This document shows, one piece after another, positions 1-10,790 of a DNA stretch of 64,000 nucleotides (position 1 is the first letter of the stretch; the number at the start of each line of letters is the position of its first letter). The notes under the pieces are model-generated. The model saw only the letters and a list, made by a program, of their open reading frames with translations. It made no database searches and was not told the DNA's origin. Source of the DNA: Prorocentrum cordatum. Taxonomy: Eukaryota; Sar; Dinophyceae; Prorocentrales; Prorocentraceae. The stretch covers positions 672,186 to 736,185 of the forward strand of contig CAUYUJ010014171.1 in assembly GCA_963575745.1 (NCBI GenBank), given 5' to 3'. The position numbers were made by a program, and so were the translations under genes.

Positions 1-1700
1 GTCCAGCCATCAAGGCCGCGGACACTATAATCGCGAGTAGGGAGCCTACCAGATTCCACTGGTCTCCACTTTCCCCTTGATTCGACGGCAGCGCTTCAGC
101 ACAAGTCAATAATATGCGGAGCCCTCCTTGTCCATTTCTTGATTAATATTCCAACCATAGATGTGGGAGAGGTCTTGCGATGACTTAGGGTGCGGCTAGG
201 TCGCGTGATACTTGCCGTCATTCGGACGCAGAGGGCACAGAGGAGGACGAGGAGAGAAGAGGGAGAGAGAGAGGAGCAGGAGGAGCATGCCGCGGGAGAA
301 GACGTGGAGGAGGAAGACGAGGAGGAGGAGGTCTATGTGTCTGTGTGCCGACCATTGTCGATTCTTATCTCCCAGAGCCGAAGCAAGAACAGAGTGCGCG
401 ACCCTGTTCGCCTTCCCCCCCGAAGCAATGGGAGGCACCCAGCACTGAGACACCAGGGGGCCCAAAGCACGCAGACGACAGGGCGGTTGGAATAGCGACA
501 GCCATGACAAGGAGAAACAGTACAACGCAAACATCAGAATCAGGGAAGCACGATGCGAAGCAGTGCGACGTTACATCAGAAATTCGACTGCAAGGCCACG
601 AAGCACCGGTCTGGAGAAACATCCGCTGCACGACTGTGAAGCAAAAGGTACCAACGACATCCCAATCAGCAATCAACCACAGCTGCATATCTCAAAGTGG
701 ACGGCACCAGGGTACGCAACGTCAGAACTCACTAGAGTCCTGGAGGCCGTCGTCCACTGATAGGCCGGTACATCCCACATGAACATCAACTGCGCGTGCT
801 TCGGACCTGAAATATATTTCAGTCTCCGTGCGTCACGCACTTCTGCGATGCCCCGGAAAAAAACACAAGGCAGAGCGATGTCACGGAATACACTCCTGGA
901 GTGCTTTCAGTTCGTGCACCAACACGAGCGAATGTCTTGGAGGCCGTTTTTCGCAGCTAAGCCAGTACACCCAAATCCAGTCGCGGCACTGAAAAAGTCA
1001 CGGAGTCGGAGCGTCGCGTACCTCTGCGATGCCACCACCAAGGATGAAGTCATAAGTGCGGCACCCGACGCGCGGAGTCAGAGTTGTGAGGCCAGATGGT
1101 TGGCACGAGAAGCTGCTAGAAAACGAACCGCAAGCCTTGCGCCGCCCAGGGTGCGACGGTAGGGTGCCGGGCGGCTCGCGCCGCTTGCAAGCGCGATGCC
1201 ATCCGCACTTTGGTCGCGTCTACTGGCCTGGGGTGATGATAGCAGGTGGTGGGGGGCCAAGCGGTGGAGGTAGGTCGGGCGGAGTTCCAGCTTCGTCGAG
1301 TGCCTCGGCCAGGGTCTGCTGCGTGGGGGCGTCTGGAAGTGGGTCACCAGCGGCAGCGCGGACAGTACGAGCACCGGGCGGACGGAACGGATGCTTCCCA
1401 GGGTCGCAACGGCATCGGTTACCCAGCCTGCCTGTGTCCACAGCATTGGGGGCCCAATCCTGACCAGCAGCATCTCCATACGGATTCTGGGCAACGTAGG
1501 AAGATGGTAAGTCATGGTGCGCTTCCTCGGCGTCGAACAGGACGGGACGAGGTAGGAGGAGAGACGATAATGACGAGGAGGAGGACGCGAAGGAGGAGGA
1601 GGAGGAGGAGGAGGACCAGCGTAAACGCAAGGCAATAATGCAATAAACCATCACTCCAAGTTACCTCTTCATAGATCGTGTCAGGAATTTGTTCTCATTG
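1..1700. other. Unassigned region with short GGA tracts
   Basis: No recognisable gene. Short purine tracts lie at about 240-330 and 1545-1616, and the longest open frames on both strands show no domain or motif I can name. A frame at 345-782 is open but has no family resemblance. The region may be intergenic or intronic. Confidence 0.4.
735..1130 (+). repeat. Degenerate tandem pair, about 190 bp
   Basis: Two diverged copies in direct order. The word TGGAGGCCGT occurs near 743 and 938, followed in both by a similar GGTACA/AGTACACCCA segment. CTCTGCGATGCC or TTCTGCGATGCC follows near 842 and 1021. The spacing of 180-195 bp indicates an old tandem duplication. No coding potential was recognised. 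Confidence 0.4.
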
Positions 1701-1724
1701 CGGGAAGTGCCCGCCGAAACGCCG

Positions 1725-1885
1725 TTCTTGGGACTTCAGCGCCGCGAATCAACGTGACGGTTGTGCTGACAGTCTTACACCGTGCCAGTAAAACATTTTT
1801 GGGACTTCAACACCGCGAATCAACGTGACAGTTGCGTCCTGACCGTCCGAGATCGCACCGCAAGACAGTTCCTGGGTCAGCAACC
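1725..1885 (+). repeat. Repeat family B, copy 1 (71-bp units)
   Basis: Two clear units of about 71 bp, each with GGGACTTCA followed by CCGCGAATCAACGTGAC, start near 1730 and 1801, with a decayed third after them. The reverse complement of this family recurs at 58945-59075 and 63220-63415. In each place it sits on the same side of the family A array. Confidence 0.75.
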
Positions 1886-1919
1886 CTGAGAATTCTTAAA
1901 CCGATTCCAAACTTTTAAG

Positions 1920-3062
1920 AAATACGTTGTGCGGCGCCGACGTGAGAGCCGCTTTAGAAAATGAACCACTTTACATCCATGAATTCGTTACAAGTTTACA
2001 GGAATAGTTTGCGCGGCGCCAGCGCGAGAGCCACATCCTGAAAACGGTAGTCCTTCGTCCTTGAAGCTGTTGCAAAGTTTGAAGGCGAATGTGCGCGGTG
2101 GCAGGGCGAGAACCACATCCCGCCCTCCATTCGCGAAGCTGCCACATGGCAAGACGAATGCGCGGGGCGCTAAGGCGAGAGCCACATTATGGAAACGGCC
2201 CACCCTCCATCCACGAGACTGCTGCAAACGTTTAGGACGAATGTGTGCGGCGCTAACGCGAGAGCCACATTATGAAAACGACCAGCTGGCCATCCATGAG
2301 ATTACTGCAAACTGTAAAGGCGAATGTGATCGACGCTAGGCGAGAGCCACATTTGAAGACGACCCGCCCTCCATTCATGAGACTGCTGCAAACATTCAAG
2401 GCAAATGTGCGCGGCGCTACGGCGAGAGCCACATTTTGAAAACGACAGGCCGTCAATCCATGAGACTGCTTCAACATGTTTTATGACGAATGTGTGTGGC
2501 GCGAACGCCAGAGCCATTTTTGAAAAGGAGCCGCCTTCCATCCATGAGTTCGTTGCAAACTTATGAGAAGAATTTGTTCGGCGCTAGCGCGAGAGCCACA
2601 TCCTGAAAACTTCGGCCCTTCATCCTCGAAACTGCTTCAAAGTTTTATCACACTGTGAGGACGATTGTACGCGGTGGCAAGGCGAGAACCATATGTTGAA
2701 AAGGTCCCGCCCTCCATTCGTGAAGCTGCTACAAAATTGCAAGACGAGTGCGCGCGGCGCTAAGGCGAGAGCCACATTTTGGAAGCGGCCCGCCCTCCAT
2801 CCATGAGACTGCTTCGAATTTTTAAGACGAGTGTGCGCAGCGCTGACGCGAGAGCCACATTTTGAAAACGACTGGCCATCCATCCAGGAGACTGTTGCAA
2901 GCTGTTAAGACGAATGTGCGTGACGCTAGGCGAGAGGCACATTTGAAGACGACCAGCCCTCCATTCATGAGACTGCTGCAAACATTTACGGCGAATGTGC
3001 GCGGCACCACGGCGAGAGCCAAATTTTGAAAACGACCCGCCCTCCGCTCGTGAAATTGTTGC
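1920..3062 (+). repeat. Repeat family A satellite, copy 1 (about 82 bp x 14)
   Basis: About fourteen tandem units of 73-90 bp (mostly 79-85) share GGCGAATGTGCGCGGCGC, GCGAGAGCCACAT, TTGAAAACGACC and CCTCCATCCATGA. The word GAGAGCCAC or a variant recurs near 2029, 2190, 2269, 2342, 2424, 2592, 2767, 2850 and 3015. The unit length is not a multiple of three, so the short open frames across it are chance. Inverted copies lie at 58365-58615 and 62690-63215. Confidence 0.85.
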
Positions 3063-3160
3063 TAATGTCGCGCTTCAGGATCATGAGTGGGAAGTCTCGG
3101 GCGAAACGTCCGGCCCGCTATACAGACGTCTGGGAGTGCGACAGGGAGTAGCTATCAAGC
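3062..3160 (+). repeat. Conserved flank L of the composite repeat, copy 1
   Basis: This unique-looking 100-bp segment ends family A. Read on the minus strand it contains CTCCCTGTCGCACTCCCAGA, then GGGCCGGACGTTTCGC. The same block precedes family A at 58258 (ACTCCTCCCAGTCGCACC, GGGCCGGGCGTTTCGC) and at 62600. The shared flank shows that the three loci are copies of one element rather than independent satellites. Confidence 0.7.
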
Positions 3161-3219
3161 CGCCTTCGGCACGTTCCGCCGCCCAGCATTCTGGGTGGTG
3201 ACTGTTTCAAGGTGAGACA

Positions 3220-3584
3220 GCTGTGATGAGGAGGGTGAGGATGATGATGCTAAAGATGATGTTGCTGATTTTGAGGATGATAGTGCTGTTGATGGTGATG
3301 GTGCTGGCGATGCGGGTGATGATGCAGATGATGGTGATGAAGATGCTGATGCTGCTGCTAATGATGCTGGTGATGACGACGATGTGGGGGGTGAGGAGAT
3401 GGATGAGGACGATTTTAATATGATGATGCTGATTGTTATGATGATGCTGACGATGATGACAATGAGGGCGATGATGATAAAGATGATGGTGATGCTGCTA
3501 ATGAGGATGATGCTGTTGATGATGCTGATGATGCTGCTGCTGATGATGATAACCAGGATGATGACCAGGATGATGACCATGATC

Positions 3585-3623
<39 letters not shown>

Positions 3624-3658
3624 GTGATGGTGATGGTGATGGTGATGATGCTGATGCT

Positions 3659-3721
<63 letters not shown>

Positions 3722-3785
3722 ACTGACGAAGAGGAGGATGAGGAGGAGGAGGAGAAGGAGGAGGAGGAGGAGAGGAGGAATCTGA
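3220..3785 (+). repeat. GAT/ATG trinucleotide microsatellite with GGA tail
   Basis: Interrupted GAT/GCT repeats become pure (GAT)n near 3582-3625 and 3672-3722, followed by a short GGA tract. The frames open here (poly-Met, poly-Asp, poly-Ile, poly-Ser) are simple-repeat translations, not genes. Confidence 0.9.
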
Positions 3786-3834
3786 ATACCGTCACATATG
3801 ACACCTTTTCATCTTCACTACTTGAGAAGCTGTC

Positions 3835-4060
3835 ATGGAACTCGTTTGGGCCATCTTGGAGCTGTCTTGGCCTCCTGTGAGGCAGTCTTGGGGGTCCCTC
3901 TTGGGCCATCTTGGGGCCCTCTTGGCCGAATGATGGGTGTCTGCGGGCCGTCGTGGGGCCGAGGTGGGCCGTCGAAGGGCCTTCTAAGTCCGGTATGGGT
4001 CTCGCGGGAGGCCCTCTTGGGCAGTTTTGGATTTTTGTTAGTGCAGTGTCGCCTCGAGAG
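3835..4060 (+). repeat. Repeat family D (TTGGGCC-rich), copy 1
   Basis: Short degenerate units such as CTTGGGCCATCTTGG and GGGGCCCTCTTGG repeat every 10-30 bp. The same family is found on this strand at 46660-47270 and 59215-59345, and in the opposite orientation through 48880-51000. Confidence 0.7.
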
Positions 4061-4210
4061 CGCGATCTGCAGTATTTTTAAAAGGAGGGGTGGCCCAGGG
4101 GGCGCGAACTGGTCGTCGTATTTTACAAAGGAGTGTGGCCTCGGGAGTGCGAGCCTGTTGTATTTTACAAGTTGTGGCCTCGGGAAAGGGGGCGATGCGC
4201 GCGGGGCAGT
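4030..4210 (+). repeat. 45-bp tandem repeat, four units
   Basis: Units read AGTGTSGCCTCGNGAG, then a GCGCGAACTG-like stretch, then GTATTTTACAAAGG. Junctions fall near 4078, 4128 and 4170. The repeat directly abuts the family D array. No coding content was seen. Confidence 0.6.
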
Positions 4211-4330
4211 GTTGAGAGATGGGGGAGCCCCTAGAAAATTACAGCAACCCTGCCAGACAGCACTTGGCATTCTAGCACGCTTCGACGTGCCAGGGGGCAG
4301 AGTGGTGGATTTATCAGGACACGGGGTAGA

Positions 4331-4700
4331 GGAAGATGAGGAGGAGCAGCAGCAGGAGGAGGAGATGGAGGATCAGGAGCAGGAGCAGGAACACGAGGAG
4401 GAGCAGGAGGTCGTGCAGGTCCCCGACGCGCAGCCGGGCGAGTCGGCCACCCTCGTCCTTGCCGAGACCGCTGGGAGGTTCCGCCTCGTGAGCGGCCGCG
4501 CGCAGTTTGGCCCAGCGCTAATCCTTGTGACGTAAATAACTCGTCGTCGTCGTCGTTTTCCCCTCCTCCTCCTCCTCCTCCTCCTCCTCCTTCTCCTCCT
4601 CCTCCTCCTCCTCCTCTTCCTTCTCCTCCTCCTCCTCCTCCTCCTCCTCCTCCTCCTCCTCCTCCTCCCATCTCCTCCCCCTCCTTCGCCTCCTACTACT
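4331..4700 (+). repeat. GGA/CAG tract and (TCC)n microsatellite
   Basis: A purine-rich GGAGCAG stretch (4331-4415) is separated by about 140 bp of mixed sequence from an almost pure (TCC)n block at 4558-4690. The two could pair as an imperfect inverted repeat. Confidence 0.85.
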
Positions 4701-4784
4701 ACGCACTGCGTCTTTAGCGATGCCGCACGGCCACGCCCGACGCCCTGCGGCGCCATCTCACGTATGCGTTGGTATGTTACAATG

Positions 4785-4950
4785 GGGGAGGTGATGACGA
4801 CGATGACGATGACCATGATGATGCTGGTGATTCCGATGGCGAGGTCCAAATGACGACGACATGCTGATGTTGGTGCCGATGCTTGTGCAGATGCGGACGA
4901 CAACGAACAGATGATGGTGATGCTGATGCCGACAACGACGATGACATGAT
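4785..4950 (+). repeat. GAT/GACGAC microsatellite
   Basis: Degenerate GAT/GAC triplets, related in composition to the 3.2 kb and 43.7 kb blocks. Confidence 0.75.
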
Positions 4951-5298
4951 TTGGCAATGCATAAGACTAGTGCTACAGGCTTGTTCCGATGTTGCTTGGT
5001 AAATCGGTGCCGCCGTGCTTTTCCGCGTGTCAGAGACGCGTCATGGGCCAGATAATGAACTTATCCTACGCGCGGAGTGGTGCGCCGCATAACCTCCGCC
5101 GCCCCCAACCCTGCCTGCCCCGCCCTCGCCTCCGCGGAGGACGCGACGCCCCGTTTGGGGCAATGGCATTGATACAATGCTAAGATTCGCGCGCGCTCCC
5201 CCGCCCCTGAGCTGTTTTTGTTCGGGCTCGCCTCGAACTCACTGATTGCCGGTGCGTGTAGTTCACCTTTCTCTCCCTCTCTCCCCTTTTTCTCTCAG

Positions 5299-5549
5299 GC
5301 CGCCCTGCTCTTCTGTTTCGGGGCGGCAGTCGGGGCGGTCACGAGCCGCCAGACGGAGACGGCCGGATCACCAGAAGCCCCCCCGGTGACCGAGAGGCCG
5401 CGGAGCTCGACGCAATTTGGGTGGGGGCCCCATACGACGAATCCCAGCCCAGGGATCGCGTCTGGAGCACCCGCCCGTCCCCGCATCGCAAGTGGCACAC
5501 TGCCGCGCGATGCCGGAGCCTGTGCGAGACTTCCCCACTGCGGACGTTG
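5299..5549 (+). CDS. Possible exon with strong 3' splice site
   Basis: A long pyrimidine run (about 5265-5296) ends in CAG at 5296-5298, a textbook acceptor. Downstream, GC-rich sequence is open in the frame of GGC at 5298 until TGA at 5550, reading EPPDGDGRITR and AELDAIWVGAPYDE in its middle. The composition differs sharply from the repeats around it. No family is recognised and no donor is defined. It may be an exon of an unknown gene or a retroelement remnant. Confidence 0.35.
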
Positions 5550-5664
5550 TGAGATCCACTCCCGTCGGACGAGCTCGCCTTGGAGGAGGAAGCTCGGGAG
5601 GACGCACCCAGGGCAGGGCTCGCACGCTGGTGGACCACCTCGGAGGAGGGCCATGCGATTGGAG

Positions 5665-6050
5665 ATGATTATAGTTCCAGGTCGCCGAATTTTTGAAAAA
5701 CTGAGTTCTCAAATTGTGTTGTTCAAATATGAAAATGTTGTATGGCTATTTTTCAACATTTGCATACGTAACATTAATGTGTGGCAGACTTGCACATTCA
5801 TTCCTGTCGCACCAGTGAATTTACAGGACTGGTCATCATGTCGTTCTCTAGTTTTTTCCTAGTTAACGCAAAAGGGAAATCAACGTGTGGCAGAGTTACA
5901 CATTACTTTCTTGTGTGCCAATATGAAAACTAAAGAAATAATGGAACTACATTTCCAATTCGAGTTTTATCTTTTCGATGTCCAAACAAGAAATCAACGT
6001 GTAACCTGCCACACATTTCTGTTGTTTATGCGAACTTGAACAGTTGCTCC
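5665..6050. other. AT-rich stretch with GTGTGGCAG motif repeats
   Basis: This AT-rich island contains three dispersed copies of a motif like AATCAACGTGTGGCAG (near 5775, 5882 and 5996). The copies near 5892 and 5998 lie in inverted arrangement (GTGTGGCAGAGTTACAC and GTGTAACCTGCCACAC). No gene was recognised. Confidence 0.45.
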
Positions 6051-6265
6051 CCAACCGTCCTGTGGTTTTGGGTCTTCGTTCTGAAGAGACAGTGCCCCGC
6101 GTTCCTCCTTCTCCTTCTCCTCCTCCTCCTCCTCCTCCTCCTCCTCCCCTCCTTCCTCCTCCCCTCTCTGCCTCTGCTCTCCGCATGTCCATCCCATGTC
6201 GGCACATCCCTCACGCGCTTCGTGGCCCCATTGGGAGCTCCAACTATGGTTGAGTCTGTGTTTTG
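6045..6265 (+). repeat. Dispersed repeat F, copy 1
   Basis: The order is CCTGTGGTTTTGGGTCTTCG, GAAGAGACAGTGCCCCGCG, a CCT tract, then CACGCGCTTCGTGGCCCCAT. The same order of blocks recurs at 56805-57160, and the last block is the unit of the large array at 29.1-30.2 kb. Confidence 0.65.
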
Positions 6266-6317
6266 GAGGCAAACTAGCCTCAAACATTACATTCATAAAA
6301 CTCTAATAATAATATGA

Positions 6318-6545
6318 TCCAACTCTGATTCAACTCTGGCCCGGAACTCTGTTTCATGTATGATTTTCTCGAAATTCTGATTTAACCCTGGTCTGAACTC
6401 CGATTTAACTCTGATTCGGCTCTGTCACCAACCAGAGCTAAATCAGAGTTAAATCAGAGTTCCAGACCAGAGCTAATTCAGAGCTTCAGCTAAACCAGAG
6501 AGATGAAGCTGAGTTTCAGGCCAGAGCCAACTCAGAGTTCCGTAA
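6318..6545. repeat. Imperfect inverted repeat, about 105-bp arms
   Basis: The left arm (6318-6425) is built from ACTCTGATTTAAC units and the right arm (6433-6545) from AAATCAGAGTTC units in reverse complement. A short centre near CTGTCACCAACCAGAG separates them. Related words appear at 28970-29090. The shape is that of a hairpin or MITE-like element, but I saw no clear target-site duplication. Confidence 0.6.
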
Positions 6546-6589
6546 GAGCGCGCCCGTACGGAACTCAATACTAAAAGAGGGGACCCAGC

Positions 6590-6910
6590 TTCAAGCTACC
6601 CCCCCCTTCCTCTGAAAAGGGGGGGGAGGTTCCGAAGCTACCCCCCCCTCCCATCTGAAGGGTTTCTAAGCTAGGGGGGCCCTGGCTAAAGGGGGGGGGG
6701 AGGCTTCGAAGCTATCCCCCCCCTCTCTCCCTTTTCCGGAGCAGAAGGCGAGCCCGGGCTTCCCTTTCAAAGGAGGGGGGCTTCGGAAGCTACCCCCACC
6801 CCTCTTTTTTTCGGGGGGGTCTGGACACAGGGAGGGGCGGCTTCAAGCTAACCCCCCCCCCTCCTGTGCCAAGGGAGGGGGGGCTTCCGAAGCTACCTCC
6901 CCCCCCTCCC
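6590..6910. repeat. Quasi-palindromic G-run/C-run tandem repeat
   Basis: About six units alternate runs of seven to nine G or C with a near-palindromic core such as GGCTTCGAAGCTA. Each unit can fold on itself, and the tracts could form G-quadruplex or i-motif structures. No coding potential was seen. Confidence 0.75.
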
Positions 6911-6939
6911 TTCCTGGGCTCTGGCAACATGGCGAAATC

Positions 6940-9010
6940 CTTGACGACAGGTGCGCACCGCAGCGCTAGAAAACGAATTGGAGAATAACGTCGACCCCTG
7001 GTTCGTAGTCTCGCTTTCTCGGCCCCTGGTTCGCGTTTTCTCGGGCCCTGATTCCTTTTATCCTTTTCTCGTTTTCTTGGCCCCTGGTTCGTGTTCTTGT
7101 TTTCTCGTGTTTTCGGCTCCTGGGTCGCGGTCTCGTTTTCTGTGACCCTGGTCCGCGTTCTCGTTTTCTCGTTTTCTCGGCGCCTGGGTCGTGGACCAGT
7201 TTTCTCGGACCCTGCTTCGTTTTCTCGTTTTCTCGGCCCCTGGGGTGTGTTTGTCTTTGCTCGGTCGCTGGTTCGTATTTTCGTTTTCTCGTTGTCTCGG
7301 CCCCCAGGTGGTGGTCTCGTTTTCTCTGACCCTGCTTCGTTTTCTCGTTTCTTCGTTTTCTCGGCTCCTGGGTCGTGGTCTCGTTTTCTCGAACCAAGCG
7401 TTTTCTGGTGATTTCGGCCCCTGGGACGTGGGTCGTTTTCGCGTTTTCTCGTTTCCTCGGCTCCTGGGTCGTGGTCTCGTTTTCTCGGGGCCTGGCTCGT
7501 TTCATAGTTTTTTTGTTTTCTAGGCCTTTGGGTCGTGGTCTCGTTTTCTCTGTTCAGGTTCGCTTTTTTCGTTTTGTTGTTTTCCCGGCCCCTGGTTCCT
7601 AGTCTCGTTTTCTCGAGCCCTGATTTCTTTTATACAGTTTTTTCGTTTTCTCGGTCTCTGGGTCGTGGTCGTGTTTTCTCGGACGCTGGTTCGTTTTCGC
7701 GTTTTCTGTGCCCTTGTGTCGTGGACTCGTTTGCTTGGACTGTATTTTGTTTTCTCGTTTTGTCGTGTTCTCGGCCCCTGGGTCGTGGTCTCGTTTTCTC
7801 AGACCCTGGTTCGTTGTTTTCTTTTTCGTTTTCTCGGATTTTGTTGTTCTGTGTTGTTTGTTCGGGCCGTGGTTCGTGATCTCGTTTTCTTGTTTTCTCG
7901 GCCCCTGGGCCGTGGTGTCATATTTCCTCGGAACCCTGTTAGTTTTCTCGTTTTCTTGTGTTCTCGGCCCCTGGGCCGTGGTCTCGTTCCTCTGACCCTG
8001 GTTCGTTTCTTGCTTTCTCGGCCCCTGGATCGTGGTCCCGTTTTCTCGGACCCTGGTTCGGCTTCTCGTGTTCTCCGTTTCTCGGCCCCTGGATTGTGGT
8101 TTTGTTTTCCTTGACCCTGGTTCGTTTTCTCGGGCCCCGGTTCGCTTTCTCGTTTTCTCGTTGTCTCGGCCCCTGGGTCGTGGTCTCGGATTCTCGGGCC
8201 CCGGTTCGTTCTTGCGTTTTTTCGTTTTCTCGGCCCCTGGGTTTTTGTCTCGTTTTCTCGGCCCCTGGTTCGTTGTCTTGTTTTCCCGTCTTCTCGGCCC
8301 CTGGGTCGTGGTCTCGTCTTCTCTGACCCTGATTCGTTGTCTTGTTTTCTTGTTTGATCGTCCCCCGGGTCGTGGTTTTGTTTTCTCGGACCCTGGTTCG
8401 TTTTCTCGTTTTCTTGTGTTCTCGGCCCCTTGGTCGTGGTCCAGTTTTCTCGGAGCCGTTTTTTTTATATCGTTTTCGCATTCTCTCTGCCTCTTGGTCG
8501 TGGTCTCGTTTTCTCGGACGCTGGTTTGTTTTCTCGTTGCCTCATTTTCTCGGCCCCTGGTTCGTAGTCTCGTTTTCTCGGGTCCTGATTCCTTTTATCG
8601 TTTTCTCGGCCCATGGGTGGTGGTCTCGTTTTCTAGGACCGATATTGACCGATATTCGCGTTTTCTCGGCCTGGGTCGTGGTCTCGTTTGCTCGTGCGGA
8701 CCCTGGTCTGTTTTATCGTTTTCTCGTGTTGTCGGCCCCTGGGTCGTTATCGTGTTTTCTCGGACCGTGGTTCATTGTCTCGTTTTCTCGTTTGCTTGCC
8801 TTCTGGATTTTTGTTTCGTTTTCACGGGCCCTGGTTCGTTTTCTCGTTTTTCTCGTTTTCTCGGCCCTTGGGTTGTGTTCTCGCTTTCTCGGGCCCTGGT
8901 TCGTTTTCTCGTTGTCTCGTTTTATCGGCCCCTGGTTTGTTTTCTCGTTGTCTCGTTTTGTCGGCCCCTGGGTCGTGGTGACGTTTTATCGGACCCTGGT
9001 TCGTTTTCGC
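6940..9010 (+). repeat. 2.1-kb minisatellite (TCGTTTTCTCGGCCCCTGG)
   Basis: Several dozen units of roughly 50-65 bp combine TCTCGTTTTCTCGG, CCCCTGGGTCGTGGTC and ACCCTGGTTCG. Unit order and length vary. The sequence is nearly free of stops in all three plus frames and in one minus frame, giving long Phe/Ser/Arg-rich open frames. Openness in several frames at once argues that these are artefacts of the repeat. Confidence 0.9.
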
Positions 9011-9275
9011 TCCCTTTCCTACCTCGTCCATCCCCTCCCTCCTTCCTCCGCTTCCCTCTCCCCCCCTTTCTATCCTCCCCCGTTCGCGCCCCTCTTCCCC
9101 CCCCCTCTCGTCTTCAGTTTGCCTCCTTCCTCCGCCCCTTACCCCCTCCCTTATCCTCCACCTTCCCTCCTCCCCCTCTTCCGGGCCCTCCCTTATCCTC
9201 CACCGTCCCTCCCTTTCCCTTTCCTCCTCCCCCTGCTCCCCTTATCCCCTCCCTTATCCTTCCACCTTCCCTTAT
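9010..9275 (+). repeat. Pyrimidine-rich stretch
   Basis: CCT/CCCTT-rich sequence with repeated CCTTATCCTCCACC-like words links the minisatellite on the left with the next array. No gene was seen. Confidence 0.7.
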
Positions 9276-9660
9276 CGCTCCCGCCCTCGTTCCCGCCTTG
9301 GATCCCGCCCTCGCTCTCGCCCTCGTTCCCGCCCTCGTTCCCGCCCTCGTTCCATCCAGCCTTCGTTCCCTCCCTCGTTCTCGCCTTCGCTCCCTCTGTC
9401 GTTCCCGCCCTCGTTCCTGCCGTCGCGGCCCCCCCTCGTTCTCGCTCTCGTCCCCGCCTTCATTCCCGCCCTCGTTCCCGCCCTCGTTCCCGCCCTCGTT
9501 TCCGCCCTCGTTCTCGCCCCCGTTCCCGCCCTCGTTGTCGCCCTCGTTGTCGCCCTCGTTCCCGCCCTTGTTCTCGCCCTCGTTCCCGCCCTCGTTCCCG
9601 CCCTCATTCTCGCCCTTGTTTCCGACCTCGTTCTCGCAATCGTTTTCGCCCTCGTTCCGG
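9275..9660 (+). repeat. 12-bp minisatellite CTCGTTCCCGCC, copy 1
   Basis: Near-perfect 12-bp units, CTCGTTCCCGCC with TCTCGC variants. The period is a multiple of three, so all frames stay open (Arg/Pro/Ser- or Ala/Leu/Val-rich). The same family covers 20265-20980. Confidence 0.9.
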
Positions 9661-9664
9661 GGCC

Positions 9665-9850
9665 GCCCGGAGGCCCCCCGGGGAACCCAATTTAAGGGCC
9701 GTCCGGGGAAGTCAGACTTGAAACAGAGTTTCGGCCAGACCTCAAACAGACCTCAGAGATTCGGCCAGACCTCAAACAGACCTCAAGCAGACCTTGGCGT
9801 GGGACTCCCGTGGGCCACTTTCTTGGCCCATTTAGATGGCGACTACCTTG
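9665..9850 (+). repeat. CCGGGG and CAGACCTCAAA repeat block, copy 1
   Basis: GGAGGCCCCCCGGGGAACCC is followed by several CAGACCTCAAACAGACCTCA units and GGGACTCCCGTGGGCCAC. The same three modules recur around 19950-20260 beside the other 12-bp array, with the last module inverted. Confidence 0.65.
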
Positions 9851-9884
9851 TCTTCGTCATCGTCCTCCTCTTCGTGGCGGATTA

Positions 9885-10545
9885 GACATTGATTCCTTTG
9901 ATGGCGGAATGTAGATTTTTTGTGGCGGGTAACACAGGGAATCCTTTTGTGGCGAACTATAAATTGATTCGTTTTTTTTGCGGATTACACATTGATTCCT
10001 TGGTGGCGGATTACATATTGATTCCTTTTGTGGCGGATTGCAAAAGGAGTCCTTCTGTGGCGGATTACAAATGGAATCCTTGTGTAGAGGATTACAAATT
10101 GATTCCTTTGTGGCGGATTACAAAGGGAATCCTTTTGTGGCGAATTACAAAGGGAATCGTTTTGTGGCGGATTACAGATTGATTCCTTTTGTGGCGGATT
10201 GCAAAGGGGATCCTTTTGTGGCGAATTACAAAGGGAATCCTGTTGTGGCGGATTACAAATTGATTCCTCTTGTGGCGGATAACAAAGGAAATCCTTTCGT
10301 GGCGAATTACAAAGGGATTTTTTTTGTGGCGGATTATAATTTGATTCCTGTTGTGGCGGATTACAAAGGGAACCAACCCTTTTGTGGCGGATTACAGAGG
10401 GAATCCTTTTGTGGAGAATTACAAATGGAATCCTTTTGTTGCGGATTACAAATTGATTCCTTTTGTGGCGGATTACAAAAGAAACCTTTTTGTGGCGAAT
10501 TACGAAGGGAGTCCTTTCGTAGGGATCTCGAGTGGTCTGGACCTG
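9885..10545 (+). repeat. 27-bp unit array, forward block 1
   Basis: About 24 tandem units of 27 bp alternate ATTCCTTTTGTGGCGGATTA with GGGAATCC and TTGATTCC variants. Because 27 is a multiple of three, the array encodes a nine-residue peptide repeat (FVADYKGNP/FVADYKLIP) without stops. The other frames and the minus strand are also partly open, so coding is doubtful. Confidence 0.85.
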
Positions 10546-10790
10546 TGTGAGGTTCCCAGGATTTTTTTTGTGAAATCAATGTAAAAACAATGAAAAAAAG
10601 CCGGCTTCGCTTGAGACTCCCTCCGGATTTTACAGCAGCCAATCTCAATGGATTTATAAAAATTTGAAGGGGTCTCAGGCGAAACTTGGTTTTCTTATTT
10701 CAACAATTTAACAAAATCTATAAAATGTTTCAAAATTTATAAATCCTGGGAACCTCACACAGGTCCAGACCGCTCAAGATCCCCACGAAA
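10525..10790. repeat. Inverted junction 1 of the 27-bp arrays
   Basis: GGTCTGGACCTGTGTGAGGT at about 10534 and its reverse complement at about 10749 bound an AT-rich spacer. The junction joins a forward array on the left to an inverted array on the right. The spacer holds CTTCGCTTGAGACTCCCTCC and ATGGATTTATAAAAATTTGA. Confidence 0.8.

Noticed and set aside
8032-9885. 617-codon open frame (Phe/Ser/Arg-rich, then Pro-rich)
   Set aside because: It is the translation of the 6.95-9.0 kb minisatellite and the following pyrimidine tracts. Neighbouring frames are equally open and no domain is visible.
10038-10550. 170-codon protein of FVADYKGNP repeats
   Set aside because: A 27-bp period keeps any frame open. 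Inverted blocks give similar frames on the other strand, and no start context or transcript evidence is visible.
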